Shown: piece by piece, positions 27,062-35,433 of the stretch
Layout of the letters: the number at the start of each line of letters is the position of its first letter
How positions within the stretch are numbered: the first letter of the stretch is position 1
DNA from: Halieaceae bacterium
Lineage (GTDB): Bacteria > Pseudomonadota > Gammaproteobacteria > Pseudomonadales > Halieaceae
Length of the DNA stretch: 64,000 nucleotides
Direction: 5' to 3'
Assembly (NCBI GenBank): GCA_902631395.1
Contig: CACOYM010000006.1
Span: 60,833 to 124,832, forward strand
Made by a program: the position numbers and the translations under genes
Notes under the pieces: generated by a model
Told to the model about the DNA's origin: nothing
The model's database searches: none
The model's input: the letters and a program-made list of their open reading frames with translations, nothing else

Positions 27062-27931
27062 ATGATGAGACAAGCAGTTCAGTACCCCATGTTAATTGCT
27101 ACCCTCGGCATTCTGCTGTTCTCCATGATGGATGCAGTGATGAAGGGTCAGGCGCTGGCAATGGGCACTTACAATGCCATGTTCTGGCGGATGGCTATGG
27201 GTGCGCTCATCGTGGCGGTCCTATACCTGCCTACTCGCCCTACGCGCGCTTCAGGGAGGGTACTTCGCATTCATCTGATTCGTGCGGCCCTAACTGCTGT
27301 CATGGCGTATCTGTTTTTTTTTGGTCTAACCCGTATTCCCCTTGCACAAGCCATTGGGTTGTCCTTCATCGCGCCGATTATCACTCTCTTTCTTGCGGTA
27401 CCGATTTTAAAGGAGCGCGTCGGCGCTAACGCCAGACTGGCCGCTTTGCTTGGCTTTGGTGGCGTCATGGTCGTAGTGGGTGGCGAGTTGATGGCTGTAG
27501 ATGCAGGTAGCGATTTACTGGGTATGGGTGCCGTATTGACCTCTGCTGTAATGTACGCCGGTAATCTAGTGTTGCAGCGCATGCAGGCGCTGGTCGCACG
27601 GCCACTTGAAATCGCCTTTTATCAAAACACCATCGTGTTTGTAATGTTATTGGTGGGCGTACCGTTTGCAGTGAGTTGGCCTGCAACCAACATGCAATGG
27701 GGTGGCGCTGCACTGGCGGCCGCGCTCGCTGTGGGGTCTCTGATGCTGATGTCCTTAGCGTATCGTCAGGCAGAGGCGCAGCGATTGGTTGCGATCGAAT
27801 ACACCGCTTTTATTTGGGCCGCAATGCTCGGCTGGTGGTTTTTCTCGGAACCTGTTACGGCGCGGACGCTCCTAGGCACCGGACTTATTGTATTGGGCTG
27901 CTTGGTTAGTGCTCGCGGGGGTGGGCAGTAG
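27062..27931 (+). CDS. EamA/DMT-family transporter
   Basis: 289 residues, ten predicted transmembrane helices arranged as two EamA repeats. The first begins MLIATLGILLFSMMDAVMKGQALAMGT and the second around LLGMGAVLTSAVMYAGNLV. The signature of the family, RIPLAQAIGLSFIAPIITL, is present, as is EPVTARTLLGTGLIVLG near the end. Drug/metabolite exporters of this type move amino acids, nucleobases or other small molecules; the substrate is unknown. A second, separate EamA gene lies at 47758-48648. Confidence 0.9.
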   Translation: MMRQAVQYPMLIATLGILLFSMMDAVMKGQALAMGTYNAMFWRMAMGALIVAVLYLPTRPTRASGRVLRIHLIRAALTAVMAYLFFFGLTRIPLAQAIGLSFIAPIITLFLAVPILKERVGANARLAALLGFGGVMVVVGGELMAVDAGSDLLGMGAVLTSAVMYAGNLVLQRMQALVARPLEIAFYQNTIVFVMLLVGVPFAVSWPATNMQWGGAALAAALAVGSLMLMSLAYRQAEAQRLVAIEYTAFIWAAMLGWWFFSEPVTARTLLGTGLIVLGCLVSARGGGQ

Positions 27932-27972
27932 CTTGAGCGCAAGTGGGCGCAGACCTCAACCTATTTCCCCAA

Positions 27973-28413
27973 TTACTTCACTGCTTGTTTGGCTTGAATA
28001 AATTCTGCGTGGGGTACGTAAAGCAGCTCTGAGACTTTCCGAATGAGGTGTTCTTCGTAACGACTGAGTGAATGATCTGCCATGGCGACCCGCCACATCA
28101 TGCGGATCAGCGATCGTTTCTGATCTGCCGAGGCGAGCTGATTGATTGCGTGAGTAAATTCAAACAAACAGGTAGCAGCGTCGACGCTGTCAGCGGCCTC
28201 CTCAGTCACGGCTTCGATCTCCTCTTTAGATAGATCGAATTCTGTCTTGAGCAAATGATGCACCGCTTGCTGTTCTGCTTCCTCGACTGCAAAGTCCGCT
28301 CGTGCGACCTCGAACATTAGTGCGGCGGATGCGAGCTCGAGTGCTCTCGTTCCTGCTTCTGCACTCTCACCAGAATTGTCGCCGAATAACGATTTGAGCC
28401 GTTCAATCAGCAC
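27973..28413 (-). CDS. TerB-family tellurite resistance-like protein
   Basis: 146 residues, all-helical TerB-like domain: ASAALMFEVARADFAVEEAE, then VDAATCLFEFTHAINQLAS and MMWRVAMADHSLSRYEEHLI, with the paired acidic 'D...E' metal-binding pattern of the TerB fold. In most marine bacteria this single-domain form is not linked to tellurite; its role is unknown. The start is a GTG at 28413 with AGGAGAG about 9 nt upstream. Confidence 0.82.
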   Translation of the reverse strand: MLIERLKSLFGDNSGESAEAGTRALELASAALMFEVARADFAVEEAEQQAVHHLLKTEFDLSKEEIEAVTEEAADSVDAATCLFEFTHAINQLASADQKRSLIRMMWRVAMADHSLSRYEEHLIRKVSELLYVPHAEFIQAKQAVK

Positions 28414-28461
28414 GCGGATTGCTCTCCTACTTATGCGACTTAGTACTCAATGGACTAGCAC

Positions 28462-28842
28462 TCAGGTATTAGCTCGGTTCATTTTTGCCGCTGTGACGAA
28501 CGCCAGAGCCAAGACCATAAACTCCGCGACGATTTCGTTAGGCGTTTGGCTACCGCCGTGCATCGCAGCTGACAGCAGACGCCCGGGTATGACGAGTCCG
28601 ATCAGGCCACCGCCGGCGAAGAGCAGAGGAGGGTTACTCCGGATCGCTCCCCATAGGAGTAGCATGCCGACCCCAACAAAGAAGGCTCCCGAGTCGCCGA
28701 TTTGGGTCGTGCGGCCGTTGCCATCAAGCAGCGTCGCACCCAGCATATCTGCGGCCGCCGCGGGATGTACCCACCAGCCGAGGCCAAAAATAAAGAGCCC
28801 GAGTCCTGTGATTGCGCTTAGTGCACGTAACAATGTCAGCAA
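28462..28842 (-). CDS. Membrane protein, unknown function (126 aa)
   Basis: Starts at a TTG (28842) with AAGGG about 10 nt before it. Four hydrophobic segments: LSAITGLGLFIFGLGWW, AFFVGVGMLLLWGAI, LLFAGGGLIGLVIPG and IVAEFMVLALAFVTAA. The GD.GAFF and GG...P.E.. pattern resembles small uncharacterised membrane proteins of the DUF4345 type, but I am not sure. An inverted repeat lies 31 bp upstream. It precedes terB on the same strand by 48 bp. Confidence 0.6.
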   Translation of the reverse strand: MLTLLRALSAITGLGLFIFGLGWWVHPAAAADMLGATLLDGNGRTTQIGDSGAFFVGVGMLLLWGAIRSNPPLLFAGGGLIGLVIPGRLLSAAMHGGSQTPNEIVAEFMVLALAFVTAAKMNRANT

Positions 28843-28872
28843 AATATTTCACCCTTAAAAGCCAGAGATAGA

Positions 28873-28898
28873 ACCGGTGAAAAGTGCATTTCACTGGT
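28873..28898. promoter_or_regulatory. Inverted repeat upstream of the 126-aa membrane protein
   Basis: ACCGGTGAAA and TTTCACTGGT pair over 10 bp with one G-T position and a 6-nt loop. It lies 31 bp upstream of the TTG start. A second repeat, AGGCCT-n6-AGGCCT (28906-28923), is 8 bp further. These could be an operator pair or a weak transcription signal. Confidence 0.3.
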
Positions 28899-29046
28899 GC
28901 CCAACAGGCCTTTAATGAGGCCTAACATTGGCCAGCGCTTGCTTAGCTTGCGGGGCTGGTGATTTGCGCGGTGCAATTTTTCCTCACCCATTCCCTTGAT
29001 GTCCTTGATTCTGTCTCGGCGGACCTTGCGCGTCTGGATAGAAGCA

Positions 29047-30354
29047 TCAACGCCCGATTTTGTCTAGTAGGCTATAAAACAGCATGCCCGCAACGAGTCC
29101 GGGCCATCTCAATAGCGTGCCGCCGGGGAATCGGTGGGTCGGCAACGATGCCATGAGATCGAAACCGGTGGTGTCTCCATCGATTGCCTCCGCCAATAAG
29201 TGTCCTGCCATAGTTGCCGTTGGCACACCATGCCCCGAGAAGCCCTGCGCGTACCACAGTCGCTTGCCAATTCGACCAAAATCGGGCGTTCGATTCAGAG
29301 TGATGCCAACGGCGCCGCCCCAGCCGTATTCGATCTCGATCTCAGCCAACTCAGGGTAGATGTTCAGCATGTGGCGGCGCACGAAGGCTTTGATATCTTT
29401 TGGGAACCGGCTCGAGTAAGTCTCGCCGCCACCGAAAATCATCCTGCCGTCCTCGGATAGTTTCCAGTAATTAATTACAAACAATGAGTCAGACATGGAG
29501 AGGTTGTCGCGATTGACGCGGGGTAACAGATGCGAGGGGAGAGGAGACGTCGCGATCACAAAATTGTTAATGGGCATGATTCTGCCCGCTAGGCGGGGGA
29601 TGAGTTTGCCCAGATACGCATTACAACCCAGCACAACGTGTTTAGCGTGAACGCAGCCGTTCTCAGTGTGAACGTCTCCTGACTGGCCATCGGATGCAGG
29701 CATCCCGCGGGTCCCCTCATAAATTCTTACACCTGCCTCGGCTGCCGCACGGGCCAGCCCCACCGCGTATTTGAGCGGGTGCAGGTGTTTGCAGCCATCG
29801 TCGAGAAGCCCGCCGTAAAAGCCTTGCGCGCTGGTCCGCTCGGCGACCGCATCCGGTGAGAGATAAGCCAGCTTTTGGTACCCGTAATGTGAGGAGAGGT
29901 GCTCCACTTCCCCCTGAAGCTTTCCCGCGTGGCTCGACTTAGCCGCGAGGTGCAGGTTACCTGTTCCAAGTTCACACTCGATCTGATGTGCCTCGATGAG
30001 GTCGCAGACCTTTTGCACAGCTTCCAGGCTGAGTTCCCACAGCCCCTTGGCTGCCTCGTGGCCGACCCATTTTTCGATATTTGCTTGATCCGCACGCTGT
30101 CCTGTGCCGACATGTCCGCCATTGCGCCCTGAAGCACCCCAACCAATCCGTTCCGCCTCTAGCAACACGACGTCGTATCCTTTTTGCCGAAGGTGTAGCG
30201 CGGCGGAGAGGCCGGTGTAGCCACCGCCGATGACGCAAATATCTGCTTTTTCGTCACCATGCAACGACGAAAAGGCACTCATCAATGGCGCGGTGGCGGC
30301 ATACCAGCTATCAGGGTATTTGCCTAAATGATGATTTGTGTGTTGGTCATTCAT
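29047..30354 (-). CDS. FAD-dependent oxidase, gamma-glutamylputrescine oxidase-like (PuuB type)
   Basis: 435 residues of the DAO (glycine/D-amino acid oxidase) fold. The dinucleotide-binding motif ADICVIGGGYTGLSAALHL lies near residue 40, followed by IGWGASGRNGGHVGTG, which is typical of PuuB. The N-terminal HLGKYPDSWYAATAP also matches PuuB/ordL proteins. It would oxidise gamma-glutamylputrescine to the aldehyde in putrescine breakdown. The ATG at 30354 is preferred over upstream starts because it gives the family N-terminus. The gene is divergent from a puuA-like gene with 76 bp between starts, which supports the polyamine role. Confidence 0.82.
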   Translation of the reverse strand: MNDQHTNHHLGKYPDSWYAATAPLMSAFSSLHGDEKADICVIGGGYTGLSAALHLRQKGYDVVLLEAERIGWGASGRNGGHVGTGQRADQANIEKWVGHEAAKGLWELSLEAVQKVCDLIEAHQIECELGTGNLHLAAKSSHAGKLQGEVEHLSSHYGYQKLAYLSPDAVAERTSAQGFYGGLLDDGCKHLHPLKYAVGLARAAAEAGVRIYEGTRGMPASDGQSGDVHTENGCVHAKHVVLGCNAYLGKLIPRLAGRIMPINNFVIATSPLPSHLLPRVNRDNLSMSDSLFVINYWKLSEDGRMIFGGGETYSSRFPKDIKAFVRRHMLNIYPELAEIEIEYGWGGAVGITLNRTPDFGRIGKRLWYAQGFSGHGVPTATMAGHLLAEAIDGDTTGFDLMASLPTHRFPGGTLLRWPGLVAGMLFYSLLDKIGR

Positions 30355-30430
30355 GGTTGGCATTATGCCGCTTGCCGGTATGGTGGCGCCATCGGATACT
30401 GTGTCAGTGTTGAGCTGCCCGCGGGGCGTT

Positions 30431-31861
30431 ATGAGCGAGCCGAGCCATAAAGCGGCATCCAATCAAGCTGGTGCATACAGTCCAGACATCGCGCAAGGTG
30501 CGTCGCAGATGCCGTCCGCCGATATGGCCTCCATTGAAGCGTGGCTAAAAGAGCACAATATTTCTGAGGTTGAGTGCCTCGTACCGGACATGACGGGTAA
30601 TGCCCGGGGCAAGTTCATTCCAGCACACCAGTTCACCGCCAATCGCGAGATCAAATTGCCCGAGTCGACCATGGTTCAAACCGTGACGGGCGAGTACACT
30701 GACGATCACTGGGACTTTGTCGAACCCACCGATACTGACATGTTGCTGCGCCCCGATGCGTCGACATTGCGGAATGTGCCGTGGGCCCGCGAACCCACCG
30801 GACAAGTCATTGCCGACTGCTATAAAGCCGATGGTGGGCCCCATCCCTTGTCTACCCGCAATGTGTTGCGCTACGTGTTGGGACTGTATGAGCAGGCGGG
30901 ACTAAAGCCCGTGATTGCTCCTGAGGTCGAGTTTTACCTCGTCAATAAAAATACTGACCCTGACTATGAGTTGATGCCCCCTAAGGGGCGCTCGGGTCGG
31001 CGTGAGGTAGCGCGATTAAGTTATAGCATTGATGCCGTCGCGGAGTTTGAGGACTTTGTCGAGGACATGTATGACTTTGCGGATCAGCAGCAGCTCGATG
31101 TCGATACCCTGATCCATGAAAACGGCGCGGCGCAGTTGGAGATTAACTTCAACCATGGTGATCCTCTCGCCATGGCTGATCAGGTTTTTGTCTTCAAGCG
31201 GACTGTCAGAGAAACGGCGCAGCGTTACAATATGTACGCCACGTTTATGGCGAAGCCCATGCAGCGGGAGCCGGGTTCGGCGTTGCATATTCACCAGAGC
31301 GTGATCGATCTCGAAACGGGTAAAAACATTTTCGCCACGGAAGGCGGGAAGCCTAGCCAGGCGATGATGGAGTACATGGGAGGCTTGCAGCGCTATACCC
31401 CCGAGCTCATTAGTTTTTACGCCCCCAACGTTAATTCTTATCGTCGCTTAGCGCCGGATATCTCGGCGCCCATCAACCTTAGCTGGGGCTTCGACAACCG
31501 CACTACCGCGTTCCGAGTACCGAATTCTGATGCAGCTAATCTCCGCATTGAGAATCGCTTCCCAGGTGTCGACGCTAACCCTTATTTGGCGATAACTGCC
31601 TCACTGGCCAGCGGGCTTCTCGGAATACGTCAACATCTGCAGCCCACCACACCCCATCAAGGCACTGCCAATGACGATAGCGTTGGTGTAGCACGAACCC
31701 TAGAAGAGGGTGTCCGCAAGCTCAACGATACGCCCGAGCTACAGGCGATGATTGGAGAGCTGTTTATGCGTGCTTATGCTGCGGTGAAACTTGATGAGTT
31801 CGAGGAGTTCAATCGCGTGATCAGTTCCTGGGAGCGTGAGCATTTGCTCCTCCAGGTTTAG
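30431..31861 (+). CDS. puuA: Glutamine synthetase-family gamma-glutamylputrescine synthetase (PuuA-like)
   Basis: 476 residues, close to E. coli PuuA (472) and longer than GlnA. Glutamine synthetase features: VECLVPDMTGNARGKFIP at the N-terminus, PEVEFYLVNK (metal Glu), ENGAAQLEINFNHGDPL, and SALHIHQS and INLSWGFDNRTTAFRVP (ATP/glutamate site). PuuA ligates glutamate to putrescine using ATP. It lacks the adenylylation-loop Tyr region that I would expect in GlnA. Start chosen at ATG 30431; ATG 30509 is possible. Divergent from the puuB-like gene. Confidence 0.85.
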   Translation: MSEPSHKAASNQAGAYSPDIAQGASQMPSADMASIEAWLKEHNISEVECLVPDMTGNARGKFIPAHQFTANREIKLPESTMVQTVTGEYTDDHWDFVEPTDTDMLLRPDASTLRNVPWAREPTGQVIADCYKADGGPHPLSTRNVLRYVLGLYEQAGLKPVIAPEVEFYLVNKNTDPDYELMPPKGRSGRREVARLSYSIDAVAEFEDFVEDMYDFADQQQLDVDTLIHENGAAQLEINFNHGDPLAMADQVFVFKRTVRETAQRYNMYATFMAKPMQREPGSALHIHQSVIDLETGKNIFATEGGKPSQAMMEYMGGLQRYTPELISFYAPNVNSYRRLAPDISAPINLSWGFDNRTTAFRVPNSDAANLRIENRFPGVDANPYLAITASLASGLLGIRQHLQPTTPHQGTANDDSVGVARTLEEGVRKLNDTPELQAMIGELFMRAYAAVKLDEFEEFNRVISSWEREHLLLQV

Positions 31862-31906
31862 ATTCCCTAAGCATTCCTCTCACTCGATCGTCGGCAATCG
31901 CGCTTT

Positions 31907-32749
31907 ATGAGTTCTGCAGTATTCCGCTTTCAGTTGTTCCGTTGGGTAAAATACACCATCTATGCACTGCTATCGCTGAATATTTGGTTCTTTTTAATAG
32001 AGGAGTTAAACAGCGCGCGCTTTGTCATTGAGAGTGGTGGAGATGTAGCCATGGGGATTCAGCTGTTCTCGGCAACGCTCGATACGCTTGCCTGGGTAAT
32101 CTTGCTGTTATTGTTTGAGCTTGAAACAGCAGTGATCCCGTACGGTCGCTTAAAAGGTGTCTTACGATTCATCATCCACGGCGTTCGCATGATGTGCACC
32201 CTAACGATCGTGATGGCGTTTCTTGGCTACTTAGGCGAGTGGCGGACCTTGGCACCCAGTGAGCTGCTGATGGGCCAGGCGTGTGAACGAGTCGATCAGC
32301 AGTGGTCAGTGATGATCAAGTTGGACGATTTTGTGCCATTAACTGCGGTTAATTGCGCGCAGCTCGGTGCCGACACGCGACTTGTGAGCGGTCTTGATCA
32401 GGTTATTGCATCCCCAGAGGGACTTCTGGAAGGCCAGCGACTTGCGCTGGTCGATGTGGTGAACTCAGCGACATGGATTCTGATTGTGATTCTGCTCGAG
32501 ATTGAAGTCAGAGTTTTGACACGTTGGGGCCGTGTTTCCCGCCCCATCGGGCAGATCGCGAGCGGTCTGAAGGTGGTTTTTTATACCACGCTGGTGGTGG
32601 CCGCGGTCTATTGGGGCTTCAAAGGCGACTTTCTGGATTTCTGGGACGCAGCACTCTGGCTGTTCGCGTTCGTCTTTATCGAACTGAACGTGTTTGAGTG
32701 GCAACAGGAAATCAGCGAGCAGTCAGCACAAGCCAGAGGCGCTCCTTAG
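31907..32749 (+). CDS. Integral membrane protein, unknown function (280 aa)
   Basis: Seven or so hydrophobic segments: YTIYALLSLNIWFFLIEEL, ATLDTLAWVILLLLFELE, TLTIVMAFLGYLGEW, ATWILIVILLEIEV, VVFYTTLVVAAVYWGF, and ALWLFAFVFIELNVFEW. A soluble loop of about 60 residues (about 120-185) with two Cys lies between the third and fourth. I do not recognise a family. It follows the puuA-like gene by 45 bp and may be in the same transcript, so a link to polyamines is possible but unproven. Confidence 0.65.
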   Translation: MSSAVFRFQLFRWVKYTIYALLSLNIWFFLIEELNSARFVIESGGDVAMGIQLFSATLDTLAWVILLLLFELETAVIPYGRLKGVLRFIIHGVRMMCTLTIVMAFLGYLGEWRTLAPSELLMGQACERVDQQWSVMIKLDDFVPLTAVNCAQLGADTRLVSGLDQVIASPEGLLEGQRLALVDVVNSATWILIVILLEIEVRVLTRWGRVSRPIGQIASGLKVVFYTTLVVAAVYWGFKGDFLDFWDAALWLFAFVFIELNVFEWQQEISEQSAQARGAP

Positions 32750-32750
32750 G

Positions 32751-32972
32751 CTACAGCTCTTCACCAAAATCGAGATCGTACTCCCCAAGCTCTTCCCGCA
32801 GTCTTAGCACTTCCAGCCGCTCTTCTGCGCGCCGCCGCTTGACTGCCTTTTCTGTGGCGGACTCCACGGAGTCGATTGACTCGAAATGCTCGTTGCCCAA
32901 CTCTCCCAGACCCAGCTCAAATACATCCTCAACCAGGTCGTCTGATACAACCGTTCTACTTCTCTCACCCAT
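32751..32972 (-). CDS. Small acidic protein, PA3496-like
   Basis: 73 residues, highly charged. The C-terminal part AEERLEVLRLREELGEYDLD resembles the PA3496 family of putative envelope-integrity proteins of pseudomonads (KRRR...E.R.L...L...). The ATG at 32972 has GGGAGGTGATTT in front of it, a near-perfect ribosome binding site. Its stop is adjacent to the convergent membrane protein gene. Role in this organism unknown. Confidence 0.5.
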   Translation of the reverse strand: MGERSRTVVSDDLVEDVFELGLGELGNEHFESIDSVESATEKAVKRRRAEERLEVLRLREELGEYDLDFGEEL

Positions 32973-33134
32973 AAATCACCTCCCGATGATTCAGAACAAA
33001 AGACCAGCACCCAGTGCTGATTGGTGTCATCTCAGCGCAGAGGCGCATCCTCCACAAGCATTTTTTTGATCTGAGTAGAGATAGCGCACATAACAAAACA
33101 AGCTAAGTGCGTCGGTCAATTTGGAGGTATAAAG

Positions 33135-33248
33135 ATGGGTTCCTCTGACGATTCTTTGCAGCACCGGTTTAGTCGAGTCTCTCCGCGGTCACCAACCACG
33201 AATATGGATCAGGAAATACGGGTTGGGAATTCTGAATTGGGAAGTTAG
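33135..33248 (+). CDS. Candidate small protein (37 aa)
   Basis: A frame of 37 codons with GGAGGTATAAAG before the ATG (full Shine-Dalgarno, 7-nt spacing). It begins MGSSDDSLQHRFSRVSPRS and has no hydrophobic segment. The composition is not strongly protein-like, but the ribosome binding site is among the best in the window. It lies in the otherwise empty 314-bp gap between the PA3496-like gene and the kinase gene. No family recognised. Confidence 0.35.
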   Translation: MGSSDDSLQHRFSRVSPRSPTTNMDQEIRVGNSELGS

Positions 33249-33286
33249 GTAAGTGCCTTAGAGTAAACGTTCGTTCTTGCACTGCA

Positions 33287-33790
33287 TCAAGTCAGTTGTG
33301 ACGCAATGGACGCCGCGATTTCCTCGGGAGAGTCCTCATCGCAATCCACCACAATTTCGCCATAGCGCTCATAGAGTGGCACGCGCTCAGCATAGAGATC
33401 GCGGAGTGTTTGATTATTTTCTGAAGCAATGCCGCGTTGCGGCGCGAGAGACACACGGTATTCGATGGTGTCAAAGGTAGCACGGAGGTAAACGACTGCC
33501 GACGCAGAGGACAGCCTTTCCATTATCTTTTCACTGTAAACCACGGAGCCACCGGTCGAGATGATCGATGGATAAATTGGCATCTCTGTCAGTACCTGCT
33601 CCTCGATGGCCCTGAAAGTTGTGTTGCCTCTCCCGTCCATGATCTGTTGCAGTGTCTGCTGCTCTTGCGTCTCGATCAGACCATCGGAATCGACCAGCTT
33701 AAGCCCAAGGTGCTCTGCGAGTGCGGCACCCACAGTGCTCTTGCCGCTACCTGGCATACCGATAAGAGAAATGGTGAGGTCAGTTGCCAC
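33287..33790 (-). CDS. Shikimate kinase-family protein
   Basis: 167 residues from a GTG at 33790 (the open frame extends to 33847). The P-loop is LIGMPGSGKSTVG (G11-T19), followed by LVDSDGLIE (substrate/metal Asp pair), TTFRAIEE (substrate Arg), ISTGGSVVY in place of the usual GGGVV, and RVPLYERY (lid Arg). It would phosphorylate shikimate in the aromatic pathway. It is not next to aroB, and the GGS variant means it may be a second copy or act on a related substrate. The start codon has only a weak site. Confidence 0.72.
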   Translation of the reverse strand: MATDLTISLIGMPGSGKSTVGAALAEHLGLKLVDSDGLIETQEQQTLQQIMDGRGNTTFRAIEEQVLTEMPIYPSIISTGGSVVYSEKIMERLSSASAVVYLRATFDTIEYRVSLAPQRGIASENNQTLRDLYAERVPLYERYGEIVVDCDEDSPEEIAASIASQLT

Positions 33791-33953
33791 TGTGGAGGGG
33801 ATTCCTACCGAGAAAGTTGTTGTTAGGTTTCTGGTGCCGTGACGCACTCAAGCGAAGTGCTCATATAAATCCGTTGCCCGTAGTTACGGGCCGCATAGTA
33901 GTGTCGATCACCCTTGCAAGGGGACGTAGGTTGAGACGAGCTCGCAATCAGTC

Positions 33954-34505
33954 CTAGTGAGCCCAGTCGCGCTCTGCTTTGAACTGCTGCGAGAGGTACT
34001 CCATCTGGTCGGCGAGCACACGTTCCTTGGCGAGGTAGTGCCACTCATAGGTATTTGGGCGAAAGGGTACGGCCAGCAGCGGCATGTGCGCTTCCTCAGG
34101 CGTCTGGCAATCCTTTAGCCAGTTGCAGCGCTTGCATGCAGCGACCACGTTTTCCCACCTGTCGTCGCCACCCCGAGAGATGGGCAAGACGTGATCTCGC
34201 GTTAACTCGCCGCGGGTGCATTTTCCACCGCAATACAAACAGCGGTGGTCATCTCGTCGGAACAAAGTGCGATTGCATAGTGGTGGGGTAAAGTGACTCA
34301 TCACCCGACCCTCCAGTGCTACTATCGGCTGCAGGATAATCTCAGAGCGAAGGCCGGTGAGGCGTTGTATCCCCCCTAATACTGGGGGTAAAGAGTCCCC
34401 AATGCCATATAGAACGTCGCCGCGGGCGTAGGCGGTAACCGTCTCGTTCAGCGTCAGCCACCCTCGAGGCTGACCTGACACATCCAGCTTAAGAATCGCT
34501 TGCAT
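33954..34505 (-). CDS. HNH endonuclease-domain protein
   Basis: 183 residues. The N-terminal part (AILKLDVSGQPRGWLTLNETVTAYARGDVLY) and the HNH core with zinc ligands (CLYCGGKCTRGELTRDHVLPISRGGDDRWENVVAACKRCN) match a family common in proteobacteria and cyanobacteria. The HNH motif is RDHVLP...G...WEN. The family nicks or cleaves DNA in vitro; its cellular role is uncertain and it is usually a lone chromosomal gene rather than part of a restriction system. Confidence 0.85.
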   Translation of the reverse strand: MQAILKLDVSGQPRGWLTLNETVTAYARGDVLYGIGDSLPPVLGGIQRLTGLRSEIILQPIVALEGRVMSHFTPPLCNRTLFRRDDHRCLYCGGKCTRGELTRDHVLPISRGGDDRWENVVAACKRCNWLKDCQTPEEAHMPLLAVPFRPNTYEWHYLAKERVLADQMEYLSQQFKAERDWAH

Positions 34506-34696
34506 AGGTCTTGCTCACTGGTTTACCCGACGGTACTGAAAAACCTGACATGTGACAATCGCTGAAACAGAAAATTCATGGAGTCTGATTGGCAAGCGGC
34601 AGTTCGATCTTTGAGTGATGTCGTGACATTGAGGCAAGGAACGCGACAAGTCACCCGACCATTGACTTCGATCGGTTATCAGCGAGTAAGGTAGAA

Positions 34697-35308
34697 CTAC
34701 TGCGCCACCCATGTTCCACTGATCAACTCATGCTCGCCATCAAGTACGCGACCCGAAAAGTGCTCGTTGTTCTTAACGGCGCCCACTCCTGCTGGTGTGC
34801 CGGTCATGACAATGTCGTAATCCTCTAAAACCAGGAACTGATTGAGCTCCTTAAGAATTACATCGGGCGGATATAGCATCTGACTGACGCTACCCTTTTG
34901 GCGCAGTTCGTTGTCTACTAAGAGCTCCACGCCCAGTTGGCTCAGATCGGTGGGTGCCGGGACAAATTCGCTGAACAGCGCCGACCCCGCAAAGGCTTTG
35001 CTCCGCTCCCAGGGTAGACCCGCCGCCTTCAATTTGGTCTGGGTTTCCCGTTTGGTCAGATCAAGGCCAAAGGCGACGCCGGCAGCCCTACCGTCTTTTA
35101 TCAAGATACAAATTTCGCCCTCGTAATGCAGGGCTTCATCGAGTGTTGCGTGCAGCGTTGTGCCGATTGAAGTTGTCGGCTTCATGAATACGACCATGCT
35201 TTCGGCTGGCACTGATGACATTTCCTCAATGTGAGCGGCATAGTTTTTACCGACACAAACGACTTTGCCTGGCCGAACGGGCTGCTTGTTGAAAACGACC
35301 GTTGTCAT
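34697..35308 (-). CDS. Fumarylacetoacetate hydrolase (FAH)-family protein
   Basis: 203 residues. KVVCVGKNYAAHIEEM is the N-terminal FAH signature; metal-binding acidic residues sit in LHYEGEICILI and the second in the GVAFGLDLTKRE segment; the C-terminal ILKELNQFLVLEDYDIVMTGTPAGVGAV is typical. The family cleaves C-C bonds in acylpyruvates or decarboxylates oxaloacetate. The frame is open to 35500, but the ATG at 35308 has TTAGGAGGTGTCGCC upstream, a strong site. Confidence 0.87.
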   Translation of the reverse strand: MTTVVFNKQPVRPGKVVCVGKNYAAHIEEMSSVPAESMVVFMKPTTSIGTTLHATLDEALHYEGEICILIKDGRAAGVAFGLDLTKRETQTKLKAAGLPWERSKAFAGSALFSEFVPAPTDLSQLGVELLVDNELRQKGSVSQMLYPPDVILKELNQFLVLEDYDIVMTGTPAGVGAVKNNEHFSGRVLDGEHELISGTWVAQ

Positions 35309-35433
35309 GGCGACACCTCCTAAGGTATTCGCATCATAAGCGCGGATGAGTAGCGCTGTCCGCATCGCTAAAGTCTGCGGGTTCCGGTAACCTTGCGGCC
35401 TCTGCAAACATGATAAGAACGAAAGGAGGGGGC

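Noticed and set aside
32698..33069. A 123-codon plus-strand frame rich in Ser and Arg
   Set aside because: It is the antisense of the PA3496-like gene, and the Ser/Arg richness reflects that gene's charged codons.
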